Shown piece after piece: positions 35,201 to 46,278 of a DNA stretch of 64,000 nucleotides. Under the pieces are notes generated by a model. That model did not search any database. It had not been told where the DNA came from and was given only the letters and a program-made list of their open reading frames with translations. The translations under genes and the position numbers were made by a program. The DNA is from Urophycis tenuis. Its lineage: Eukaryota > Chordata > Actinopteri > Gadiformes > Phycidae. The first letter of the stretch is position 1; every line of letters begins with the position of its first letter. The DNA is taken from contig JAXIVH010000505.1 of assembly GCA_036785325.1 (NCBI GenBank), forward strand, positions 1 through 64,000, given 5' to 3'.

Positions 35201-35708
35201 GATCATGTGAATCCTTTTCATGTGAAGTGAATCATTTTACAGCAAAAAAAAAATATTAAATCATTCAACAACAGAAAAAAGTGTTTGATACTATTTGATA
35301 GACATTAAGACTGACAATAAGTCAACCTGTAACATAATATAGATTCTTACGTGGCTTTGGTGGCAACTCCTGGCGTGTCTTTGGTAGCTTTCTCCTTTGT
35401 TCTATGTCCATTGGTGGCGGTGGGTTAGGGGAATTAACCACAGTAGGTACAGCATTCCAATTTAATCCTGCATGTCTGTTTTTTATAATAAAATATTTGA
35501 TGTTTCTAAAATATATTTCAATATGAGTAATCTGTGTTTATATACTATTACAATATATTCTCACTTATACATACACATTTGATGGCCTTTTGAACTGGCT
35601 GGGGTGGAAATGTGCACTGCAGACCCTGTAGCTCTGATGGAGCTGCTGGCAGCTGATACCTGTCAAGGTAGCGTTTCTTAGATTCTGCACCCATCTGGCA
35701 CACCTTCA
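32271..35708 (-). pseudogene. THAP9/P-type transposase, multi-exon, decayed
   Basis: Pieces in order on the minus strand: second half of a THAP finger (35708-35580; ARWVQNLRNATL, RVCSAHFHPSQF), a Pro-rich linker exon (~35475-35352), and a coiled coil plus helix-turn-helix (35175-34583; SQICKLKAKVRDL, RMCQRKANGFRWT, then SPKCYWLLSKVFSMPSVRTL in another frame, so a 1-bp shift near 34790). The catalytic core follows (~33830-32715; CAIITDGMTLKQAVHYD, VLICDQGGGNRAM, WDPPHLIKNIRNNW, LTNRLNQDCLENAYSSIRG), then an acidic exon (32475-32271). These are the P-element/THAP9 landmarks in order. The first half of the THAP finger was not found. The C-terminal domain is absent here and may be the fragment at 22 kb. 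Confidence 0.75.
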
Positions 35709-36984
35709 AAATGTTGTGCATAATTTCATTACAAATGCCTTAACAGTTTTCACCAGCCAACCAAACATGTTGTTGGTAGATTGTTGTTTGATGATATCAT
35801 CCTTTACTATATCCAGGTATAGCCTAAGCAAACAAGTACGATGTCATATACTAGTTCGTAGTGCTAATCATAGATATATTGCTTATTACACATTATTGAA
35901 GACAACTGGATGTGAATATCTTTTCTTTTTTGGCTCTAATTTTCCCTTCCTACACAAAACATCTGGTTGACATTGCCTTCAAGGGAGCAGGTAGGCTTAA
36001 AGTGATGGTTCGGAGTAAAATTCACCCTGAGGTAATTTCCACCAATAATCCAGCCAAATACCCCCTCAGATGCATTTTTAGCGACAGTCAGTATTTATCA
36101 AGTTTAGGGGTATCAGCCGAATGGCTTAGTATTGGAGTGTCCGGTACAATGTGTATATCTCGTAAATTACCCCACTAATAATGCATGGATTGTTACCCAA
36201 CTTCTGTAGTAGTACATATATGGTCTGTACTCACAAAACGAGGCATTTTAAAGTTTGTAAGTACACCAGGAGTTTATTTAAAAGAGCCCTTTTCTGATAG
36301 CTTCAACTCGCTGTTGCTAAGGCTACCGCTGCGTCGATGTCTTTTCCGTCTTTCCGGATAAGTTCGTAAAAGTCCTCTTCAAAACTCACAAGTGTAAGGA
36401 AAAAGTTAGTGAATTCAACACTCCATCGAAATGTATTGACAACTGGAATAATTGAATACTTGAAATTAGATGTTTGCTAGTGGCTAACGTTCCTTACTCA
36501 GTAAAGTTAACGTTAATTTAGTGATGTAGCCTAAATGAAATGTAAATGAATTGTATTAATGGATTAACGAAATAATTCATTCATAATTTTCTGAAAATGT
36601 GCTATTTAAAAAGTACATTTCTAGTCTTGGTTCAATTTCGACCAAATACAACGTCAGCTAACTGTTACTGCGGTTATGGCATAGCATAGCAACTTTAACG
36701 TTACAGCACCTCACTTCAATAACATTTAAAACCTTTTCTTATTTACCTTTTACGCTACTTGATATCCGGTACATTGGTAATTTTTACAATTGATGGCAGA
36801 ACATTGTTTTCTTTGTTTCCAGTTTACAGACATACTTTTTCTTTGAAGCAAGTAGCAACTGTCACCGGTTCAGTCCAAAATGGCGAACGCGCGACAACAG
36901 CGCCATCTAGCGATTGTTGTCAAAATTCCAACGGAGTTTCGCCTCTTGTTAATTCTATACTCTTTGGTATCATTTTCCAGACTG
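35709..36984. other. No gene recognised
   Basis: The N-terminal THAP exon of the neighbouring P-type element would be expected here, but no CxxxxC frame with a donor is found. The sequence is otherwise unassigned. Confidence 0.35.
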
Positions 36985-37160
36985 TAGCAGTGAACAGTGA
37001 GTGTGCTGGCTGGCAGGTGATTTTATGTGCCTTCCTGGGGCAACAGTTGAGGTAGATGTTGTCTAGGGTGGGAAGCACCCTGCTGGTGGTGGTCTGGGTG
37101 GTTTTCACCACCCTTTGTAGGGCCTTGCGGTCCTGACACTGGTGAGTGTCTGTGTGACCC
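36985..37160 (-). repeat. LINE reverse-transcriptase C-terminal fragment
   Basis: The minus strand reads CQDRKALQRVVKTTQ and DNIYLNCCPRKAH, matching the region after the RT fingers in L2/Rex1-like LINEs (compare DRKALQRVVKIAQ in the intact L2). About 170 bp, with no tail nearby. Confidence 0.6.
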
Positions 37161-37440
37161 CCGCTGCAGCTTCAAGTTTATTGTCACATACTAGATAACA
37201 ACGTCGACATTACCAACAGTGAAACTCTTATACCTCGGGTGAACTCAACTTTGCATAGTTAAATTAAATTAAATTAAATCTAAATATGCATATAAATAAT
37301 AACATCAGGAGGCGAGGGTGGTGGGCAGTGGCCGGGGGAGTGAAGGTAGGGGTGGGGGTCGAAACATGTATGTGTGTATGGTGTGTGTGTGCGCGCAAGT
37401 GTTTTCAGCAGTTCAGTAGCCTGACGGCTTATGGGAGGAA

Positions 37441-37506
37441 ACATTTACATTTACATTTATCAGACGCTTTTATCCAAAGTGACTTACAAAAAGTACATTT
37501 GTCATA
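37441..37506 (+). repeat. Interspersed repeat with CAGACGCTTTTATCC core
   Basis: ACATTTACATTTATCAGACGC...GACTTACAA...GTACATTTGTCATAC. The same block occurs inverted inside hnrnpab intron 3 (57083-57162). It is a widespread type of short fish repeat; I cannot assign its class. Confidence 0.6.
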
Positions 37507-37576
37507 CATACATACATACATACATACATACATACGATAAGATAAGATATTCCTTTATTAATCCCCCTTAGGAGAA
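37504..37576. repeat. (CATA)n microsatellite and adjoining LINE tail
   Basis: CATA repeats at about 37504-37535. The minus-strand LINE end GGGGGATTAATAAAGG with TATCT repeats follows at 37541-37576, probably the 3' end of the LINE whose coding part lies at 38105-38455. Confidence 0.75.
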
Positions 37577-37925
37577 ATTCACAGTGACCAGCAGTACAAG
37601 GGGATAGACTGCAATAAAAACCTGACTATAGACAATAAACAATAAATAGATTCACCTAAACAAGATTAAATTATATGAGAGCTCTTAAAGTCAGATCAGG
37701 TGAAAAAAGTGAGAACCTATATACATACATAGTAATCATCATTGAGATGGACAGTGCAGTTGGTAGATAAACATACTTAGTAGTTATCATTGAGATGAAC
37801 AGTGCAATTGGTAGATGAATAGATGAATAGTGCAACTGGTACCCGAGTCTTATTGAGATGTAGATATAAAAATAAAAATAGACATAAAAATAAAAATAGA
37901 TGTTCAGTAGGCCAAGGCTGCCCCC

Positions 37926-38055
37926 TACATACATACATACATACATACATACATACATACATACATACATACATACATACTGTACATACATACATACATA
38001 CATACATACTGTACATACATACATACATACATACATACATACATACATACATACA
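37926..38055. repeat. (CATA)n microsatellite with TGTA interruptions
   Basis: About 130 bp of CATA tetranucleotide repeats broken by two CTGTA units. It creates long artefactual frames on both strands. Confidence 0.95.
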
Positions 38056-38104
38056 AGAGCATGAGGATGTTTTTTTTTTGGGGGGGGTGGTAGAGGATGG
38101 ATGT

Positions 38105-38978
38105 TTATGCAAGGTTCCGGTGAACTCTGAACAAGTGAGTCTTGAGATGGAACATGGGGAGTGACTCCACTGTCCTGACATTGGCAGGGAGCTCATTCCA
38201 CCACTGCGGTGCCAAAATGGAGAAGAGTTGTGATTTCACCGTCCAACCTTTTCCTCCTTTTAGTGATGGAGGTACCAGTTGACCAGCTACGGTAGTTGAG
38301 CGGAGTGCTTGGGCAGGGGCGTGGGGTTTTACTAACGCTTGGAGGTAGGTAGGAGCAGTTCCATGAACAGCTTTGTAGGCCAGTACCATCGTCTTGAATT
38401 TGATGCAAGCCACTACAGGGAGCCAGTTGAGGTCATGGAAGAGGGGGGTTACATGGGAAAAACTGTCTCTGAACCTGCTGGTTCTGGTCCGGATGCTCCT
38501 GTACCATCTGCCAGACAGTAGGAGCGTGACCAGTCTATGGCTGGGATGGCTGGGGTCCGAGATGATCCGCTGGGCCTTCCTCTTGCAACGTTGGCTGTAG
38601 AGGTCCTGGATGGTTGGCAGCTCAGTCCTGGTGATGTCCAGGACTGAGTCCCTGACCACCCTCTGCAGAGCCTTGCGGTTGAGGGCTGTGCAGCATGGTA
38701 CACCTGTAGACATTAGTATCCTGGAGTCCAGATAGAACCTCCTCAGTCGCCAGAGGAAGAAGAGCCGCTGCCTCGCTACCTTCACGACCACACCTGTGTG
38801 GTGTGACCAGCTCAGATCCTCGCTGATGTTAATTCCGAGGAATCTGAAGTGGCTGACCCTCTCCATTGCTGACCCCCCGATGTGGATGGGTGCGTGTCTC
38901 TCTCCCCGCAGCCTCCTGTAGTCCACAATCAGTTCCTTCATCTTGCCAATGTTGAGTAGGAGGTTGTTGTCCTGTCAG
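38105..38978 (-). pseudogene. Chimeric LINE ORF2 C-terminus
   Basis: The frame starts MKELIVDYRRLRGERHAP with RT thumb motifs (VSHFRFLGINISEDLSW, RQRLFFLWRLRRF), continues to RTRTSRFRDSF, and then switches near 38455 to a different LINE C-terminus (LNWLPVVACIKFKTMVLAY, PQWWNELPANVRTVESL). The two halves belong to different LINE families, so the open frame is a fusion made by insertion or template switching. Its upstream half continues at 47720-48106, beyond the plus-strand LINE inserted at 38979-47719. Confidence 0.7.
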
Positions 38979-41900
38979 CAAGATGGCGCCGTGGACAGTC
39001 ACCTCAGTGTGTTGGTGCGCGGTGTTTTGTTTTGTGTTTCAACTCCATCTATTGCGATGGCACCCGGAGGTCTTTCACCAGAGAAGAGCTCATGAACATC
39101 AGGGTAACAACGCCAGAGGATTTATTTCCTACTTTCCTTCTCCCAACATTGGAAATTTTGGACATTCTGGTCAAAGGTTCGCTCACCTTTGCTCACGCAG
39201 TGAAACGTCGGAGGAGAGGGAAACGTGCCGGTGCGCTTGTGCGTCTTCGCCAGCGCAGATTACGCACACCTCTACCGGGAATATTTCTCTCTAACGTGCG
39301 TTCACTGTCCAACAAACTGGATGAATTACAACTGCTGTTGGGAAAAAACAGGGACTTTTCTTCATCCACTGTTTTGTGCTTCACGGAGACGTGGCTTTTG
39401 TGCTTCACTGAGACGTGGCTTCCAACTCTTCAGAGCGGACAGAGACACGGAACTCTCCGGCAAAACAAAAGGTGGAGGAATCTGTTTTTACATCAACAGT
39501 GGTTGGTGCAACGACATGACGGTCATCCAGCAGCACTGTTCTCCTGATCTGGAATCCTACATCATAAACTGTAAGCCTTTTTATTCACCCCGTGAGTTCG
39601 CTTCATTCATTCTGGTTGGTGTTTACATTCCACCGCAGGCCAACGTGCAGGACGCACAGCGCATGCTCGCCGACCAGATACTGTGTGTGGAGCGTACCAA
39701 CCCGGACTCCTTAGTTATTGTCGTTGATGTCTCCCCATCCACCTTGAAGCACTGCGCTGATCAACTGTCTCCAGTGTTCAAAAACGTTTTCAACACCTCA
39801 CTGTAGACATGTCACGTGCCAGCCTGCTTCAAGACCTCAACCATAATTCCTGTCCCCAAGGAGCCAAGGACCACAGGACTTAACGACTTCAGACCCGTCG
39901 CCCTGACCTCTGTGGTTATGAAGTCCTTTGAGCGCCTTGTGCTCTCACACCTGAAAGGCATCACCGACCCCCTCCTGGACCCCCTGCAGTTTGCCTACAG
40001 AGCCAACAGGTCTGTAGACGATGCAGTCAACTTGGCCTTTCCAGTTCATCCTCCAGCACCTGGACTCCGCAGGAACCTACGCCAGGATCCTGTTTGTGGA
40101 TTTCAGCTGTGCTTTCAATACCTTCCTCCCGGCTCTGCTTCAGGAGAAGCTCTCCCAGCTGACTGTGCCTGACTCCACCTGCAGGTGGATTACAGACTTC
40201 CTGTCTGACAGGAAGCAGCATGTGAAGCTGGGAAAACGCATCTCCGACTCACAGACCATCAGCACCGGTTCTCCCCAGGGCTGTGTTCTTTCTTCTCTTC
40301 TCTTCTCCCTGTACACAACAGCTGCACCTCCAGTCACCAGTCCGTCAAGCTTCTGAAGTTTGCGGATGACACCACCCTCATCAGACTCATTTCTGATGAT
40401 GATGAGTCTGACTACAGGAGGGAGGTAGACCATCTGGTGACATGGTGCAGCCGAAACAACCTAGAGCTCAACGCTCTAAAGACAGTGGAGATGGTTGTGG
40501 ACTTCAGGAAGTACTCAGCCTCACCTGCCCCCATCACCCTCTGCGACTACACAATTGACACTGTGGAGTCCTTCCGCTTCCTGGGAACTGTCATCTCCCA
40601 GGATCTCAAGTGGGAGCTGAACATCAGCTCCCTCATCAAGAAAGCCCAGCAGAGGATGTACTTCCTGAGGCAGCTGAAGAAATTCAACCTGCCCAGGACA
40701 ATGATGGTGCACTTCTACTCCTCCATCATTGAGTCCATCCTCACCTCCTCCATCACCATCTGGGTCGCTGCTGCCACCGCCAAGGACAAGGGCAGACTGC
40801 AGCGCGTCATTCGGTCTGCAGAGAAGGTTATTGGCTGCAATCTGCCGTCGCTCCAGGACCTGTACACCTCCTGGGGCCTCATTTATCAACCGTGCGTAGG
40901 AAAAGTTCTAATTTCGTTCGTACGCATGAAATTTAAAATGTGCGTGAGTAGAAAAAAATCTGCATTTATCAAACGTGCGTACACGGGTCGTACACACACC
41001 AGTAAGTAATCCGTGATGATAAATCCCACCTGTTCTCAACTACCATGCTCGTGCACGGTTAGAGTCATTTGCATTCAGAAACGCCTCCAATTGACCATAT
41101 ATGGTAGCGGAAATCCCTCAATGCCAGCCATCAATACGTCAATACGTCAATACGTCAATGCCAGCCATCCTCAATAGCTCCTGCTTGGAGCTGCGCAACC
41201 ACCTGCAGGATGAACGAATCGTGCGTTCCTCCAGGCCACCGGGCAACAACGTTTAGTAGAGACATATTGGCATTAGATTTGTTGTATTTGTGTATTAATT
41301 AAATTAAGTCCTTTCCTGTTAATGTAACTGAATTCATTGTGTGATTGTGCTTTTATTGTGATGTGTGTGCAATCTATATGGCTCCAATTATATTTGCGAA
41401 TCCAGCGATGGCGTGGAATTAACGGGAACTGAATGTAAAGTGCGGCTAGAGAAATGATTGCATCCAACACTGCTGGCATGATTCTACTCAGTGTCGGCTG
41501 TGAAACGCCGCATGTTGAAATTAGAGTCCTATAGAGAGAGAGTGGCGTCAACTCCGTTTACTGCAATGGTTCGTTTTTTTCACAGCAATGGCGGCGCATG
41601 GGGCCCCTCAAAAGTTCCCGGAAGTTAGCGCAAGCTAACTGTCACTCAATGTATTTCAACGGAGGAGATGGTAGGAGCAACACTTGTCCGAGGTAAAACG
41701 TTTAAAGGATGACATTTTCATATCAGTAGGGCATCGGAATTAAATTGACATGAGTAATTAATTATGTTGGCGTATTTTCTCCGTCTACATTAGAGGATTT
41801 AGAGAATATTAACAGGTAAAAATGTAGGCTAGCACACTAGATAACCATTACAACCCGTGCAACAGGCTGATAACTGTCAATTCAGCTCTCTAAATACGCT

Positions 41901-42982
41901 GTAACTTAATCCAACCCTGCCGATTTATACTAATAGCAAGGTTAATGTGTGAGGAGTGTGATTGCAGTTATAGGTAGGAATTAAATACAAACTGCCACTG
42001 TATACCATTTTCTTTACTTAAGTTCTGGATGATTTTGTGTGCATGTATTGCGGAAGAAAAAAAAAATCCCACTATTTATTTGCCTTATTTCTGTTTTTGG
42101 CGTCGGTGCACAGGTTTGTGAGGTTGTGTGGGGCCTGCATGCACCAATAATAACCATAGCAGTCTCTTCTACATATGTATGTGTATGTCAACATATTTAC
42201 ATATCAACCCATCTCATTTTTAGTGTGTATCAGTTACCTGCAAATGGTACTTAATGGTCGAGAAGTAGTGATGCCACTTCACAACTTCATTTGCATGCTG
42301 CAGGCCAGGAGTGCTTAGTAGAAAATGGTGTGACTCAAACCACATAATGAATGCAATTTTATTGAAGCTTTCATGTCCCTAACAGGTGATATAATTTTGC
42401 GTATTTGGGAACCAACAGAAGGAGCACTTTATGGTGGAGCATGTAGCAGGCCAGGGGTCCTGAGTGGAACGAGACTGTAAATACATTAAGGTAGGTCAGG
42501 CATAATAAGTCATACTACATTGGTATTGTCATGCGATATTATTCAAGGAGTCATACTAAACATATTAACTTTTTCTATTAGTGAGATTATTTGATACACC
42601 TGTGCAGAATCATGCAGTGCGGTACAACAGCTGTGCCATATAGGTTCTGCTTTTATTAATTTGTTGAGGTCATAGTGAGTGGTGGTGCTGTGCTGGCTGC
42701 ATTACCTTGACATTAGCTGCTCACATTTTACTTTCAAGTATTTCAATGAGAGGGCAAAATATCAGCAACACAGATGAATATAACGCATCCCAGCACAGCA
42801 GCATCCACAATGACTCCCGTAATAAACCGTAACCAGTGATCACCTTTTTGTCATGATTGTAGCCGGGTTCTGGTAGTCGTTGGAACAGGGATGTTCGCCG
42901 GATACAGGTGGGTGGAGGGGTAGTGATGTTGGCTGGGAAGGAGCAGTGATGTTGCCGGGGCTGGTAGCTGGTGGAGTTGTGA

Positions 42983-42984
<2 letters not shown>

Positions 42985-43046
<62 letters not shown>

Positions 43047-43063
43047 GGGGGGTGTGTGTGTGT
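42985..43063. repeat. (GT)n-(G)n-(TG)n microsatellite
   Basis: GT run to about 43030, then about 22 G, then a short TG run. It lies just past the transposase stop at 43066 inside the P element. Long G tracts often mark assembly or sequencing uncertainty. Confidence 0.95.
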
Positions 43064-43065
43064 GA

Positions 43066-46035
43066 TTACTGGTTCAGGGTGATGTTGAAGAAGGAGGGAT
43101 GTGGGTTGGGTGCTGGAAGGTAGAGGACTAGTGTGGTTGGTAGGGCAATGGCAGGTGGAGGATTACTGAGGGGGACTGGGTTTATGTTGGTGGAGGGGCA
43201 GTGCTGTTGGCTTTCAGCTGTTGAACCTATTATGCTCTTCTTCCGTTTTTTGGTTTGGCTCTTGCTTCCGAGATGGCCATCTTTTAAGTGTTTTTTCCTG
43301 TCATTGTGCATTTTTTGGGCTTCAATCCGCAGCCTCAATCTTACATATCTCCCAATGATCTTTTCTTTTATTCCGCAGCATGATGGTAACCTGCTGGAGA
43401 GTGCCAGCGCTTCCTTCTCCAACACATCCACAGCGTTTGGAAGCTCTATGAGGGAGGAACCAGTTTTTGTTCTGAACAGTTCCTCGATGTGGTGAATGAC
43501 ATCATAGACATCCTGGGAGGGGTGGCAAAGGGCACCTGAGTTGTACTCTTTAAACTTGAGCAACATGCTGTTTTCTCCAACAGGATTGTTGTCACTGTGC
43601 TGTGTTGCTTTTTTGCAGTTTTCGCAGATGCTGGAAAACTTGATGACCTTGTGAACAATGTAGCCTGCAAGATGGAAGAGTATGCATTTTTCGGTCTTCG
43701 TTAGGTCAGGTGCTGCTCTGGCCACCCCTGTCAGTTGTTCCACCCTCACTGACGAAGTGACATTTTCCTCCACTCTGTCCAGGAAGTCTGCCAGAAAGCT
43801 ACTGTCGGCCTCCTGGTAGCTGCCCGACTGATCCTGAGAGCATGATGGAATTCCACTGGAGTTGGTACAGTATTTTTGGACCTCACAAAACTGAATGTAT
43901 TTTCAAGGCAGTCTTGATTGAACCTTGAAGTTAACACAAACTTGTGTCCCCTTGACAGCATCTCTTCCTGTATGGCCAGAATTGATGTGGTTGCCATTAT
44001 CACTCCTGACTGAAAAGGCTTCCACAATCCCTTTGGACCAATCTTCATGCCACGAAACAAATGGACAATGTCTTGGAGGAAGGAGATGGCCCTCTGGTAT
44101 TCCTCCATCTTGAGCCTGCTCAAGGCTGTAATTGGATGCCGAGATGACATGAGATCAAACCACTTATCAATTTGCTCCAGGAACCATGCTGTGGTCATGT
44201 AGGAAAGAGGGCGGTTTTCCTGCTGAACCATGTATTTCAGCCCCGCGCTTGTTGCCCTACTGAAAACATTGAGAGCTGGCCCAACCTTCATTTTTTCAAA
44301 GTGGCTTGGTCCAATGGCGGCAGCTGTCAGGTGAGGAGCTATTTTTAATGCCATTCCTTCTTGAAATGCAACTAAGTCCTTAATTGGGACCACGGAAACC
44401 TGATTAGAGGGGAGATTTTCTTTTTGGATGACATCTGAAGGAATGACAAATGTATGTCCACGGATAAGGGCACTTTTTATATTTTTGACAAGATGTGGGA
44501 CGTCGGGCATGAAGAACAGCTGCCTGTCTGGTGTTGTTGGATGTGGCAGCGATTTCGTATTGTGGTCGACCCCAAAGGATTTCCACATGGCCTGGTTAGG
44601 GCTACCCATGTCTGTGGTAATATTCAGTACATGTAGCCCAATGGATGATGCCCTCTGAATTATTTCACAAATTATTGGCCTGTACACTGCTCCATTTGTT
44701 GAATTTCCACTGAAATGGTAGGCCACAACTTGCTTCCAACGTGTTGTGTTTCCAGCCAACATAAACACACACGCATGTGTTGCTGTCCCTGTGTGACCTG
44801 GTAAAGTCACATCGCCATACAGCTTTCCAGAAAGTGTGTGTAACTCCACACTTGGTGTTATTGCCATCTCATCAATGGTCAATACACACTCCCTTTCCAG
44901 GTCTGTAAACCCACTTGCCTTCAGTTTAAGGAAGCGAAATACTTCTGTCAGAACACCAGGCTCAAATTTAACTGTCTGCAATCTTCTCTGCAGGGTTCTA
45001 ATTCCTGGCAGGGGAATAGTAAAGCCTTCTTCACTGTGTCATTGCTCCATTTCATCCCTCTTGTGGTTAGTCTCCCTAATGCTCCAATTTGATCTTTGGT
45101 TAAAATTTTCTTAATTTTTTTGTCCTTAATCTTCATTCCCCTCTTAAGAATTGCGTTTTCCTGTTTTACTTTTCTCAGTGCTGCTCTTTTTATTTTTATT
45201 TTATTTTCTTGTTTTTTCAGTTGTTTTAGGAGCTGTGATTCCCTGGTTGGTGGCTCCCTGCTCTTCAGAATGGCTGATGTGAGTTCTCTCTGCCTCTCCT
45301 CATCTGCCATGTCCTCTCTTCCTCCTGCGTCACTTTCCCTTCTCTCACTCTCCTCAGCTTTTCTTTCCTCAATCTGAGAAACTGGTGCAAGTAGAAGACA
45401 TGACACTGTTAATTTATAAATAAAAAAATAATATTGTCACTTAAACAAGAAATATGGTATAGTTATCAAGAGTTTGTATACATTATACCTGTGTCATCTT
45501 TAATGCAGTAGCTGTGATCAGCAGATATGGATCCTGTCTTTGTAGGTCAAAGGGGGCATCGTGAAGTAGGGGCCCTCCGCTTGCTGACTACTGGCCGGTG
45601 CGCAAAGATGGAGGGTATCACATCTTCCCTCAGCCTAGTCTTGCCCTTGCTGGTCTTAACAAACTGGTCAGCCTCAAAATGTGCCTGCAGGAAGACTTCA
45701 ACTGAATTTTCACACTCAACTCATTTTTATCGAGGACTACGTACATGTCTAGTATATATCTTTTTTCTGTTTTCCTGTTCTGTTTTTAATTTACAAAAAT
45801 CTCAAATTTCTGAATGGTCCGGTATTTGAAAGTGTGCAAAAGTGCAAATGCATTGTTTGAATGTGATTACCTCACATATTTTTTTGTGGTTATGGTTTTT
45901 GTCTGTCACGACTAAATTGCTCCTTCCGACTTTCGACACCCATGCTTTTCCTCTGTCCCTGTCTTTGGGGAAGCCATACAAGTGGACGCCTTTCTCCGAG
46001 CGATTGGAGCATCCCCATGCAGCACAGAATCCCAT
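43066..46035 (-). pseudogene. P-element (THAP9-like) transposase, nearly complete, few lesions
   Basis: Exon 1 (46035-45871) starts at CCCATGGG and encodes a THAP finger (FCAAWGCSNRSEKGVHLYGF, GKAWVSKV). Exon 2 (45684-45489) completes it (AHFEADQF). Exon 3 (from 45381) holds a Lys/Glu-rich coiled coil, a helix-turn-helix (KDQIGALGRLTTRGMKWSND; IPLPGIRTLQRRLQTVKF), the RNase-H-like core (TIDEMAITPSVELHTLSG, TTDMGSPNQAMWKSFGV, DVPHLVKNIKSALI, RFNQDCLENTFSFVRS) and a C-terminal domain (HLAGYIVHKV, CENCKKA). Exon phases agree. Lesions are an in-frame TGA at 45547-45549, a deletion with frameshift near 45013, and a frameshift near 43810. No more than a handful of changes separate it from an open frame, so loss of function is recent. 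Confidence 0.85.
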
Positions 46036-46148
46036 GGCGAAGACTGTATCAAGGACAACATAGTGGAAATGAGACACACATGTTTTTTTATTTTCAAGCA
46101 AATAAAGTTTTTAAGGAATTCACTGAAAATTAATTTATTAAATTAATA

Positions 46149-46182
46149 ATATATATATAGATATATATATATACATATACAC

Positions 46183-46267
<85 letters not shown>

Positions 46268-46278
46268 ATATTATATAT
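46149..46278. repeat. (AT)n microsatellite
   Basis: About 130 bp of AT repeats with ATAC and TGTATG interruptions, in the 5' region of the P element upstream of its THAP exon. It can form cruciforms and is likely length-variable. Confidence 0.95.

Noticed and set aside
36759..37055. 98-codon plus-strand frame
   Set aside because: No motif, and it runs into a minus-strand LINE fragment at 36985.
37671..38196. Frames rich in MYVC or HTYI repeats
   Set aside because: They are readings of the CATA microsatellite.
43133..43495. 120-codon plus-strand frame over the P transposase
   Set aside because: Antisense to the C-terminal domain of the P transposase, with no domain of its own.
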